From the NCBI RefSeq assembly GCF_900187385.1, contig NZ_FYEY01000001.1, positions 7,068,001 to 7,132,000 of the forward strand: DNA of 64,000 bases, given 5' to 3'. Below the pieces are notes generated by a model. It did not search any database. It was not told the origin of the DNA and was given only the letters and a program-made list of their open reading frames with translations. Numbering within the stretch: the first letter of the stretch is position 1; each line of letters starts with the position of its first letter. Position numbers and translations under genes: made by a program. Shown piece by piece: positions 26,816-33,953 of this stretch. The stretch is from Streptomyces sp. 2114.4 (GTDB lineage Bacteria; Actinomycetota; Actinomycetes; Streptomycetales; Streptomycetaceae).

Positions 26816-26853
26816 CCCTTAGCCTACCGAGCCAACCAAGTGAGATGACTTCT
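26432..26853 (-). mobile_element. Decayed IS5-family insertion sequence, internally deleted
   Basis: About 422 bp bounded by imperfect terminal inverted repeats. The left end AGAAGTCATCTC (26432-26443) is mirrored at 26842-26853, and the similarity continues inward (TTGG…GGTAG in both). Full IS5-type elements of this kind are about 0.8-0.9 kb, so the middle is missing. No convincing target duplication is seen directly outside the ends. Confidence 0.7.
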
Positions 26854-27324
26854 TGGTACTCCAGCTGTAGATCGTGATCTTCATGTCTGGGATGCGGCTT
26901 GTCTCTGGTAATGGCTGGTGTGTGATCGCTGCTAATGGCGGCGGCGCCGGTCGGACCAGCCGAGTCGGTGGGCGGTGTCGTGCAGCGGCTGGACGACGAG
27001 CGTGATGAACAGGCGCTGGATCTCGTTGCAGGACAGCGGAACCAGCGCGTCCGGGGTGGGGTTACGGGCGTGTCCGTCGGCGCGGCCGACGGCCAGGAAG
27101 GCGTGGGCGAACATCGCGAGGGTGACCCAGCGGGTTCAGGAGGCGTATAGGCAGCCACTGTGGGGCGAGCCTTGAAGATCATGGCCGCAACGTCGTGCTT
27201 TACCGGGCAGGTCCACAGACTGCCCGACGCGCCGGAAGCTTACGGGGCCATGATCACTCGCCCCAAAGCAGCTCCAGCCCAAAGCCGCTCCGCCGACCTC
27301 GCTGTGACCGACGGCAGTACCGCG
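26854..27324. other. Relic region between the IS5 remnant and the SLATT gene
   Basis: Besides the transposase remnant at 26890-27150, a perfect 7-bp hairpin (CGGGCAG 27204-27210 with CTGCCCG 27220-27226) lies about 100 bp beyond the end of the SLATT gene. On the plus strand near 27200-27290 a short frame reads VHRLPDAPEAYGAM, vaguely like the tail of a zinc-type dehydrogenase, but too short to call. No intact gene. Confidence 0.35.
26890..27150 (-). pseudogene. Transposase C-terminal remnant (IS701-like)
   Basis: The minus strand encodes MFAHAFLAVGRADGHAR, LVPLSCNEIQRLFITLV and PLHDTAHRLGWSDRRRRH, which resemble the C-terminal region of IS701-type transposases common in Streptomyces. A stop follows RRRH where the family continues, with QRSHTSHYQRQ readable after it. 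Upstream, CLYAS is followed by a stop and then TRWVTLA, so there are at least two nonsense changes. The N-terminal catalytic part is absent. Family name is from motif memory. Confidence 0.55.
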
Positions 27325-27807
27325 TCAGACGATACTTTCGTTAATTCGCTTACGAGCTTTCTCGTAAAGAAAATTGGGAACTGGATCATCTGCGCCCACA
27401 ATTTCCTGATATTCCGCTGCCAATGACCTAGTTACTTGTTCCACCTCCGCGATCGAGTCCATGCTCCCTAGAATGCTTGACTCGAATGTGAGTCGATGGC
27501 GAAGGCCGGTATATCGGCGCGCTGAATTCTTGTAAGAGGCGCCCTTTCGCTCGGATCCCAAGTATGAGGCTGTTGCCGCTACTGCGCCTGACACCGCAGA
27601 AGCCACCCCCCAAGCTTTACTGCCACCAGTCGCAATGACTGTTCCTGCGACTGCTGATACGAGAGCCGGCAGGAAAACGAACAAACGGCCCACTGCCTCA
27701 GAGAATTTGGCCGCCTCAAAGTAAGCCTGTGCGCTGTACAGAGAATTACCCTGAAGTCGCTCCAGTTCTTTGCTGTAAGGAGCTGTCTCTTCTTCGCTCA
27801 GAGCCAT
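27325..27807 (-). CDS. SLATT-type two-TM protein partnered with a reverse transcriptase
   Basis: Protein of 160 residues with two hydrophobic segments (FVFLPALVSAVAGTVIATG and ASAVSGAVAATASYLG) after an amphipathic N-terminal helix, and a charged helical C terminus. The order (YSAQAYFEAAKFSEAVGR, TM hairpin, then YKNSARRYTGLRHRL) fits SLATT domains, described as membrane effectors in conflict systems. SLATT family 5 is known to be coupled to reverse transcriptases. The ATG overlaps the end of the RT gene by 10 bp, so translation is coupled. Base composition is clearly AT-richer than neighbouring genes, indicating transfer. A pore-forming effector role is inferred. Confidence 0.7.
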   Translation of the reverse strand: MALSEEETAPYSKELERLQGNSLYSAQAYFEAAKFSEAVGRLFVFLPALVSAVAGTVIATGGSKAWGVASAVSGAVAATASYLGSERKGASYKNSARRYTGLRHRLTFESSILGSMDSIAEVEQVTRSLAAEYQEIVGADDPVPNFLYEKARKRINESIV

Positions 27808-29300
27808 GAAACGGCCTTTCCGGTAAGAGGGAGCTGAGGCGAGTCGAGAAGGTACGCGCAGATCCAGTTCAGGTCAGGGAATGCGCCCTGCACCTTTCTG
27901 AGTAGTCTCGGAGAGCAGTAGTCTGCGTCATAGAGGGCCACGAGAAGGGCGCGCCGCATGTCGCTTTCGGGCTCCTCCTCGAACCGATGCAGCAGTAGCT
28001 GCGATTCTGAAAGGCTTGCGTGATTTCCGATATAGCGCGCCGCGAATTCCCTTGGGAATCTCACTCTATTTCGGTCTTGAAGGATACCCCAAGCGCGCTC
28101 CAACATCACCTCGTCGCGGGTTCCGGTCTTAATGAAATAGCGTAGTATTCGCTGTTCAAGGTAGGGGTAGCTTCGACTTTCCCCCTGCTCCATGAATGCG
28201 CAGAGGTGCTTCGCAATGTTTTGATGCCCGCGATAGAGGGACTCGAAGTAGTTGAAGATCTCGCGGGCGAGGTTTGCGACGAATCTGAGGTTTTCGAGAC
28301 ACCATTGAACTGCATAGTCGTCCCGAATTTGCCGGAATCTATTGAGTGCGAATTTCAGATCACGCATATCCAAAGGTTCCTGGTCGACAATTTCTCTGAA
28401 GTAGCGTCGCAAGTCTTCTCTGGACCCTGGGGCCGAAATGTTAATGTTATACGCGAGAGCCGTCTTGTATGTGTCGTCGAGAAAATCCCTCGCCTGCTTC
28501 GGTTCCCATATTCGAGTTTTGCTTCCAGAGGATGAAAGTCGCCGTGATCGCAATATTCGGTTGATTCCTGCAAGGGCATCCCTGAGGGTGTTCCAATCGG
28601 AGTGGAAGATCATCATGTCATCCGAATAGCGGACGAATTCGAGGTTACTCTTCCTGAGATATTCATCGACTGGAGCTAGGTATAAATTGGCTAGAACCCC
28701 AGAAGCGTCGGATCCTTGCGGCAAACCCCAGGCGTGATTGATGTCCTGGAAGTTCATCAAAAACCTGCCGAGCCTCTCCAGTGTCCAGACGTCAGGCGTG
28801 ACGGCGTACAAGTCATCTGCGAGAGTGGCTATATCGACGTGCTCGTAAAAAGAAGACACGTCTGTGGCAGCGATTCGAAGGCCTGCATCGCGGTTGACTA
28901 GCCTGATCGAACGCATGCGCATGCGCAGCCATGCGCTGATAGGGAATCCTATCTGGCTTGCCTTGGAGTCCCAGCGATAGCTGTATACATTTCTAGAAAT
29001 GTTGGAGTCGATCGCTGAGGCGAGGCGAAATACGAGAGCGTCGTAAACAAGATGGTCCCGAACGGAAAACCTACTGAGAGGCCTAACGTCGATTGCCCCT
29101 TTAGGGTACTCAAGTATCTCCGTGTTTAGCGGACCGCAATTCCCGCCTTGCACCTCTTTGTCAATTGCATCCCTGATCGCAGACCACTGATGATGCAAAT
29201 CTGCATGGGAGATTATGTCGGGTATTTCGGATGCTGCCTGCGAACGCAGAAGGAGACGCTTGGCAACGTTCAACTCTCGCTTCAAGGTGATGGTACTCAC
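27798..29300 (-). CDS. Reverse transcriptase of the defence-associated (UG/Abi-like) type
   Basis: RNA-directed DNA polymerase of 500 residues. Palm motifs are intact: motif A DVSSFYEHVD (147-156), motif B GLPQGSDASGVLANL (192-206) and motif C YSDD (225-228), a Ser variant of YxDD. After the thumb, about 310-500 is a helical region without maturase, integrase or endonuclease motifs, similar to the helical C-terminal extension of UG/Abi RTs. It lacks group II intron surroundings. GTG at 29300 is proposed since conserved sequence begins there; the open frame continues upstream through a terminator into another gene's antisense, which is unlikely to be translated. The gene is AT-richer than the host and is coupled to the SLATT gene. 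Confidence 0.8.
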   Translation of the reverse strand: MSTITLKRELNVAKRLLLRSQAASEIPDIISHADLHHQWSAIRDAIDKEVQGGNCGPLNTEILEYPKGAIDVRPLSRFSVRDHLVYDALVFRLASAIDSNISRNVYSYRWDSKASQIGFPISAWLRMRMRSIRLVNRDAGLRIAATDVSSFYEHVDIATLADDLYAVTPDVWTLERLGRFLMNFQDINHAWGLPQGSDASGVLANLYLAPVDEYLRKSNLEFVRYSDDMMIFHSDWNTLRDALAGINRILRSRRLSSSGSKTRIWEPKQARDFLDDTYKTALAYNINISAPGSREDLRRYFREIVDQEPLDMRDLKFALNRFRQIRDDYAVQWCLENLRFVANLAREIFNYFESLYRGHQNIAKHLCAFMEQGESRSYPYLEQRILRYFIKTGTRDEVMLERAWGILQDRNRVRFPREFAARYIGNHASLSESQLLLHRFEEEPESDMRRALLVALYDADYCSPRLLRKVQGAFPDLNWICAYLLDSPQLPLTGKAVSWL

Positions 29301-29454
29301 CGGCCCCCGGGCCCCCTTAAGTGTGGGACACACCCGCTCTCCCTTGGAGGTGAATCGTAGCCCAGGTAGGAGCACTTTTCGGACCGTCAGGAAGATCGGA
29401 ACTCGTCGCTCGGTGATATGCAGAACGGAAGTGATCGTTTGGGAGCGATTCCCT
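29301..29454 (-). promoter_or_regulatory. RT upstream region, possible promoter and non-coding RNA
   Basis: About 154 bp between the RT start and the terminator of the preceding operon. Several defence RT systems carry a structured non-coding RNA next to the RT. This stretch contains AGGTAGGAGC and GATCGTTTGGGAGCGATTC-type local symmetry but no convincing single fold by eye. AAGGGGG lies about 12 nt before the GTG start. Confidence 0.3.
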
Positions 29455-29498
29455 GCCGGACCACCCCGCCCCTGCCAGGGTTTGAGGGGTGGTCCGGC
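29455..29498 (-). terminator. Terminator of the three-gene operon, 13-bp perfect stem
   Basis: GCCGGACCACCCC (29455-29467) pairs perfectly with GGGGTGGTCCGGC (29486-29498) around an 18-nt loop, immediately after the stop of the gene ending at 29500. It insulates the RT unit from upstream transcription. Confidence 0.85.
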
Positions 29499-29499
29499 G

Positions 29500-29826
29500 T
29501 CATGTCTGCGGTTGTTGCGCGTGGCGCCTCTGGCCGGTCGCAAGCCGGCAGGGGTCAGAAGCGTTGTCGGCCGCCGGGTACTGGATCGACTTGCGGCACT
29601 CCGGCGCATTGTGGGGCACGGGCTCTTGGTCGAGCGCATGGCAGAGCGCAGCATGGACCCGCTCCGCGTCAGCTACGGTCAGCCGCAGCGGAGCGGTTGC
29701 AACCAGGTCTCCATGGCGGGTGATCTGGAGCGTCAGCGCCATCTGCCCGTCTGGCTCCCGGTTCACGGACTTACTCGCTACCGGTGCGATCTCCCATCCC
29801 GGTGTCTCCCGTGCGGTCCGGCTCAT
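29500..29826 (-). CDS. Small hypothetical protein, operon gene 3
   Basis: Predicted soluble protein of 108 residues. The central part (MALTLQITRHGDLVATAPLRLTVADAERVHAAL) is well ordered and beta/alpha-like; the C terminus is polar. No known domain is recognised. The ATG overlaps the stop of the preceding gene (ATGA), making it the third member of a translationally coupled set on the minus strand that is divergent from an XRE/TPR regulator. A terminator hairpin follows directly. Confidence 0.55.
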   Translation of the reverse strand: MSRTARETPGWEIAPVASKSVNREPDGQMALTLQITRHGDLVATAPLRLTVADAERVHAALCHALDQEPVPHNAPECRKSIQYPAADNASDPCRLATGQRRHAQQPQT

Positions 29827-30161
29827 CCGCTTGTCCCGCTGTCACCTGTCGACGGCTTGCCCTGCTCGGCCTCCTCGTCATCGGGTTCGGGCAGCCGTTC
29901 GCCTCTGCTCTCAGCCACCCTCAGCGCGTCCCGAAGTGCCTCGCACAACCGAGCACTCAGGAATCGGAGTTCCACGGCGTTGGCCTTCTGGTCTTCGAGC
30001 ATCTTCGCCGCGTGGTCGAGCAGTTCGGCGCCCATCTGGAGCTGGACCTCTTCCATTTCGTCGGCTAGCTGTGAGAGCGGGCTGTTGCCGTCGTCGGTCG
30101 ACAGGTATGAGCGCTGTCCGGCCGGACCGGGCCAGGGGAGAAGACGCGGGTTGGCGCTCAC
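29823..30161 (-). CDS. Small coiled-coil-like hypothetical protein, operon gene 2
   Basis: 112 residues, acidic, mostly helical: LADEMEEVQLQMGAELLDHA and ELRFLSARLCEALRDALRVAE suggest an amphipathic or coiled-coil helix pair. The tail is Glu/Asp-rich. GTG at 30161 overlaps the preceding stop (GTGA), and its own stop overlaps the next ATG (ATGA), so it is coupled on both sides. Family and function are not recognised. Confidence 0.55.
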   Translation of the reverse strand: MSANPRLLPWPGPAGQRSYLSTDDGNSPLSQLADEMEEVQLQMGAELLDHAAKMLEDQKANAVELRFLSARLCEALRDALRVAESRGERLPEPDDEEAEQGKPSTGDSGTSG

Positions 30162-30454
30162 AATGTCACCGCCATCCACGGCGAGTCGCACAGTGAACTG
30201 GCGTAGCGGTCAGACTCGGCTCGGCGCTGTGTCGGCTGCTCGTGGGCAACGAGGTAGGGGCGGACGAGCTGAACGTCCTCAGCGCGGATCGGGTCCCAGA
30301 GGTACGGGTCAAGGACCCGTGGCACGCTGAAACTGATCGTCGGCGTGTCGACGCAGCCCACCACTGGGCGCGTCCTCACCGCGCGGTGGTGCCCCGGAGC
30401 GGGCAGTAGGACTTTCAGCAGCAACTCGAAAAACCTGCCGATATGGTTCCGCAT
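30158..30454 (-). CDS. Small hypothetical protein, operon gene 1
   Basis: 98 residues. It begins MRNHIGRFFELLLKVLLPAPGHHR and has the block PIRAEDVQLVRPYLVAHEQ, a layout I associate with short Streptomyces proteins encoded beside XRE-type regulators; no biochemical role is known. First gene of the coupled three-gene set, divergent from the regulator at 30689. Its promoter presumably lies in the 234-bp spacer with the repeat operator. Confidence 0.6.
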   Translation of the reverse strand: MRNHIGRFFELLLKVLLPAPGHHRAVRTRPVVGCVDTPTISFSVPRVLDPYLWDPIRAEDVQLVRPYLVAHEQPTQRRAESDRYASSLCDSPWMAVTL

Positions 30455-30560
30455 GTCGACCTGCTTCCATCAGGTTGGCCATGCCTCGGGGTGCCGTCAC
30501 GCACCGCCGGGGTCCTGTCTCGACAGTCAACGACCGTCTTTGGCCAAGAGGCAGTGTTCA

Positions 30561-30628
30561 TAAGGGGGTTCACGTGCACACGAGGGGTTCGCGGTATCGC
30601 TCAAGGGGGTTCGCGATGAACCCCCTTG
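30561..30628. promoter_or_regulatory. Iterated operator for the XRE/TPR regulator
   Basis: Three same-oriented half-sites of the type A(A)GGGG(G)TTC(A/G)CG occur at 30563-30574, 30583-30593 and 30603-30615, about two helical turns apart. The third joins an inverted copy to form a perfect palindrome, CAAGGGGGTTC (30602-30612) with GAACCCCCTTG (30618-30628). It sits in the spacer shared by the regulator and the divergent small operon, suggesting autoregulation and co-regulation. Confidence 0.6.
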
Positions 30629-30688
30629 GCCGCATCTGGTGTGACACGATGAACACTTGACGTGACGCCCGGGGGGTGTGCTCAGAAC

Positions 30689-32062
30689 GTGAGCAAAGAA
30701 CCGAACCGCAAGTTGGCCGCAGTCATGGCGGAGGCCGGAGCCTCGAACAAGGGACTGGCCAAACGGGTCCGTGAGGTCGCGCAGCGGCACGGCGAACATC
30801 TCGGTACGACGCACGTGGCCGTTCAGCGATGGCTGGACGGGAGCGGTATCCAGCGGCAGACAGCCGTGTTCGTCGCCGAGGCGCTGAGCGCCAAGTTACG
30901 ACGGAGGGTCGCGCCGCAAGATCTAGGATTTCCCGGTGCTGCGCCGGCCCCCACTCCCGCGGTCGGCATGGGCTACGACGGTTCGCTCGCCGAGACGCTG
31001 AGCGCTCTGGACGGCCTTACGCACCAGCGTCCGGAAGACGGGCCGTCGGACGAGCCACAGCTCCCGGACGTCGATGTGCACGCCGCCGTCCTCTCCTGGC
31101 TTGTCGCCCGCCCGGAAGGTGTGCCGACCGATGTTCCCGCCGCTCGTCGGGTCGGCATGCGTGACGTCGCCGCGATCTGGACCGCAGCCGGGTTCTTCAT
31201 GCAGCTGGACTTCCAGTTCGGCGGCGGACACGCGCACAAGGCGTTCCGGCACTACTTCCGGGAAGACGTGCTGCCTTTGCTGGGATGCAGCTACAGCGCC
31301 AAGGTGGGCGAGGCGCTGTTCCAGGCCGCAACGGAGATGTCACAGCTTCTCGCCTGGACCGCGTACGACAGCGGAAACCATGCCCTTGCCGACCGCTACA
31401 TGCTCTCGACGCTGCGGCTGACCCAGGTGGCGGGCGACCGCATGATGGGCGCACGCATCCTGGCCAATATGAGCCACCAGGCCAATTACCTGGGCCAGGT
31501 GCCCTGGGCTCTGACGCTGGCCCGCGCGTCGGTGGAAGGGGGGAAGGCCGGCTCCACGCCCCGCGCGATGGCCTTGTTCTCTGCCCATGAGGCACGTGCC
31601 CTGTCCACGGCCCAGGACCACAAGGGCGCTGCCCGCGCGATGAGCGAGGCCGAGAGGTTCTTCGAGCGTGCCGACAGCGCAGACGATCCCGAATGGCTCT
31701 CGTACATGGACGAAGCCGAGCTAATCGGGGAGTTCTGTCACTGCTTCCGTGATCTCGGACAGGGCGCCGAAGCCGTCCGCTTCGCCGAACGCGCTGTCGA
31801 ACTCACCAACCCCAAATACGCCCGTACGCTCGGGTTCTGCCGCATGGTGCTCGCGCAGAGCCAACTGCTGAACGGTGACCTTGACGCCGCCGTGACGACC
31901 GCCGGCCTCGCTGTCGAAGCCGGGGATGCCCTGGAGTCGGCTCGGTTCCAGCGGTACGTGGGCGACTTCCAACGTGAGGTGTCCGCTTACGGGATGCACC
32001 CTGCCGTTCAGCAGTTCAGCGGGCAGGTGCGGGACGCGATGAACCGGCTGGACGACGAGTAG
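30689..32062 (+). CDS. XRE-like transcriptional regulator with TPR-like domain
   Basis: Regulator of 457 residues. An N-terminal HTH-like region (KLAAVMAEAGASNKGLAKRVRE … THVAVQRWLDG) is followed, after a linker near 100-150, by an alpha-helical repeat domain with TPR-like spacing (AYDSGNHALADRYMLSTLRL, GQVPWALTLARASVEGG, LGQGAEAVRFAERAVEL). This architecture is widespread in Streptomyces, where such proteins often sense peptides or small molecules. GTG at 30689 is used because it begins the conserved VSKEPNRKLAAVMAEAG. It probably binds the repeats upstream and controls the divergent operon; this is inferred. Confidence 0.75.
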   Translation: MSKEPNRKLAAVMAEAGASNKGLAKRVREVAQRHGEHLGTTHVAVQRWLDGSGIQRQTAVFVAEALSAKLRRRVAPQDLGFPGAAPAPTPAVGMGYDGSLAETLSALDGLTHQRPEDGPSDEPQLPDVDVHAAVLSWLVARPEGVPTDVPAARRVGMRDVAAIWTAAGFFMQLDFQFGGGHAHKAFRHYFREDVLPLLGCSYSAKVGEALFQAATEMSQLLAWTAYDSGNHALADRYMLSTLRLTQVAGDRMMGARILANMSHQANYLGQVPWALTLARASVEGGKAGSTPRAMALFSAHEARALSTAQDHKGAARAMSEAERFFERADSADDPEWLSYMDEAELIGEFCHCFRDLGQGAEAVRFAERAVELTNPKYARTLGFCRMVLAQSQLLNGDLDAAVTTAGLAVEAGDALESARFQRYVGDFQREVSAYGMHPAVQQFSGQVRDAMNRLDDE

Positions 32063-32068
32063 CCGTGG

Positions 32069-32989
32069 TCACCCCGGGGTCCAGTCGCGCGGTGCGTCCT
32101 CGTTCCGGAGCGAGGAGATCCGACGGGCGTACTCCGCAGCCGTCTCGGCGCTCTCGGACACGTTCTGCATGAGCCATGTGGTCATGTTGAACTCCTGCAC
32201 TGCGCGGAGGGTGGCGAAGCCCGACCACGTACGGAGATCCCACCCATAGGCGCCAACGAAGGCGCGGTACTGTTCCTTGGTCTGCCATCCCAGGCTGTGA
32301 TGCTCGGTGGCGGTGACCATCAGATCCCACTCGGGGTGGTCGAAGCTGAACCGCTCCAGATCGATCAGGATCACCTGATTGTTCCGGTCCACCATCAGGT
32401 TCTGCACATGAGCGTCCCCGTGTACGGGCCCCTTCTCGGACTCGAACCGAAGGTCCGCCACACGGTCCCGCAACTCACGCGCGCGCTTCCGCAGGAACGC
32501 GCGGTCGTCCTCCGGTATGTCGACCGCCGCATTGATCCGCCGGTCGGTCCGGTCCAGGACGGGGTACGGAGGCAGGTTCAGCGTGTCCGGCAGGCTGAGC
32601 GAGTGCAGATCCCGGAGGACCGCGCCCAACTCTCCGTACGTTGCCTTGCGGGCGCCCTCCTCGATCAGATGCCAGAACGTCACCGGATGGCCACCGACGA
32701 CCAACGGTTGCTCCAGGTCATCAACTACGCGCGTCACGGGGAAACCCTCGCGCGACAGCCAGCGCGACACCTGAACCTCGCCCCGGGCCGAGTCCAGGTA
32801 TTCCGTCGAACGGGCGATCCGCACCACCACAGGGTGGGCAGCCAGCCGAAACAGCGCGTTCTCCCCCAAGCGGATCAGGCGCGCTCCATCACCGTCGAGC
32901 CCCGCCCGTCGACACGCCGCGGCCAACACCTGTGCAGCGGCGCCCGACGTGAACCCCTCTCCTGTGCTCCGCTCAGCATCAGACGGCAT
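32069..32989 (-). CDS. Aminoglycoside-phosphotransferase-fold protein
   Basis: 306 residues with the APH/choline-kinase fold. The catalytic Brenner motif is VHGDAHVQNLM, followed by the metal motif VILIDLERFSFDHPEWDL. FWHLIEEGARKATYGELGAVL marks the hinge and helical core. Members phosphorylate small metabolites or antibiotics; nothing identifies a drug substrate here. ATG at 32989 is used, though a GTG slightly upstream in the same frame is possible. The gene is convergent with the regulator gene, 6 bp between stops. Confidence 0.82.
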   Translation of the reverse strand: MPSDAERSTGEGFTSGAAAQVLAAACRRAGLDGDGARLIRLGENALFRLAAHPVVVRIARSTEYLDSARGEVQVSRWLSREGFPVTRVVDDLEQPLVVGGHPVTFWHLIEEGARKATYGELGAVLRDLHSLSLPDTLNLPPYPVLDRTDRRINAAVDIPEDDRAFLRKRARELRDRVADLRFESEKGPVHGDAHVQNLMVDRNNQVILIDLERFSFDHPEWDLMVTATEHHSLGWQTKEQYRAFVGAYGWDLRTWSGFATLRAVQEFNMTTWLMQNVSESAETAAEYARRISSLRNEDAPRDWTPG

Positions 32990-33176
32990 GCCCGTATCCA
33001 CTCCCTCAACACCGCCAACCCAGTAGCGCAGACCGCCGAGGCAGGCAGCGGCCGGCAACAGACATCAAGGCGACCGTACCCGCGGGCAGTGACGGCAGAC
33101 GGGGGCGGGGCATGTCGAGCGACCGCTCTTGGGGCACCCCTCTGGGCAAGCGCGCCGAAGCGTGGATCATGAGGCC

Positions 33177-33836
33177 GTGACGAAGTCAACGGAGAAGATG
33201 ACCCCGGTCGAGATGCCAGATCTTGAGCCAAAGCTCTCCGCCTACCAACAGGCGATGCGGGAACGGCTCCTTGCAGCCCCCGTGATGCCGGCCCCCGGAC
33301 CCTGGCGATCCGTTGCCCTTGTCCCTGTCGGCGGGCTCCTCGGAATCGGCTTCGCGTCGCATCCCGAGGACCGCCGCGATCTGGTGATGGTCGTCTCAAA
33401 CGACGGTCACGGCCTCTTTGATGCCGTCACTGGGGAGAAGATCGCCAGGGACCGCGAACCCGACCCCGAGGACGAGACTCCCGACAGCACGCCGGACCTG
33501 TCCTGCCCCGGCCTGGGACCGATCACCGGAAGCCGGGTACACGTAGCGGGGCTCTTCGGCGGAGGACTCCACACCACCACCGCAGACGGTTGGTATCTGG
33601 AGGTCGTCACCCCGGCGTGGCCGAATGACCGGGTCCTGCTCTCCCGTGACGGCGGGCTGCCTCACTCCGGTCCCCACGGTGAGCGGTGGTGGCACATCTT
33701 CCACTCGAACTACTCCGAATTCCGGGCAGCCGGCTTCTCACCCTCCGGGCAGACCATCGCCGTCGCAACGAGCAGCGACATTTCACTGTGGACACGCAAG
33801 ACGGGGCACAGTCACTCCAGCCGCGCTGAGCACTGA
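33177..33836 (+). CDS. Hypothetical protein with beta-propeller-like segments
   Basis: 219 residues. Blocks such as VMVVSNDGHGLFDAVTGEKIARD and FRAAGFSPSGQTIAVATSSDISLWTR resemble single blades of WD40-like repeats, but too few are visible for a full propeller. No signal peptide. GTG at 33177 is chosen; it is divergent from the APH-fold gene. No function can be given. A weak 6-bp hairpin (CCGGAC…GTCCGG) follows the stop. Confidence 0.55.
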   Translation: MTKSTEKMTPVEMPDLEPKLSAYQQAMRERLLAAPVMPAPGPWRSVALVPVGGLLGIGFASHPEDRRDLVMVVSNDGHGLFDAVTGEKIARDREPDPEDETPDSTPDLSCPGLGPITGSRVHVAGLFGGGLHTTTADGWYLEVVTPAWPNDRVLLSRDGGLPHSGPHGERWWHIFHSNYSEFRAAGFSPSGQTIAVATSSDISLWTRKTGHSHSSRAEH

Positions 33837-33953
33837 TCGGACCGGACTGCGTGTCAGGTCCGGCTGAAGCACAGCCGTCCTGCCAGACCTCCCCATCAGT
33901 GGAGTCAACAATGCTGCAGGTCAATACATATAGGCGCGCCCGCGGCCCCGGTG

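Noticed and set aside
27160..27426. Plus-strand 88-residue frame over the SLATT 3' end
   Set aside because: Low-quality composition and antisense to the SLATT gene; at most a short dehydrogenase-like relic, too weak to call.
27325..29300. Retron or group II intron as identity of the RT locus
   Set aside because: No recognisable msr/msd-type inverted structure was identified, and the protein has no maturase or endonuclease domain; UG/Abi-like fits better but is not proved.
29300..29654. Extension of the RT frame to 29654
   Set aside because: Passes through a strong terminator hairpin and the end of another gene; no conserved residues before Val at 29300.
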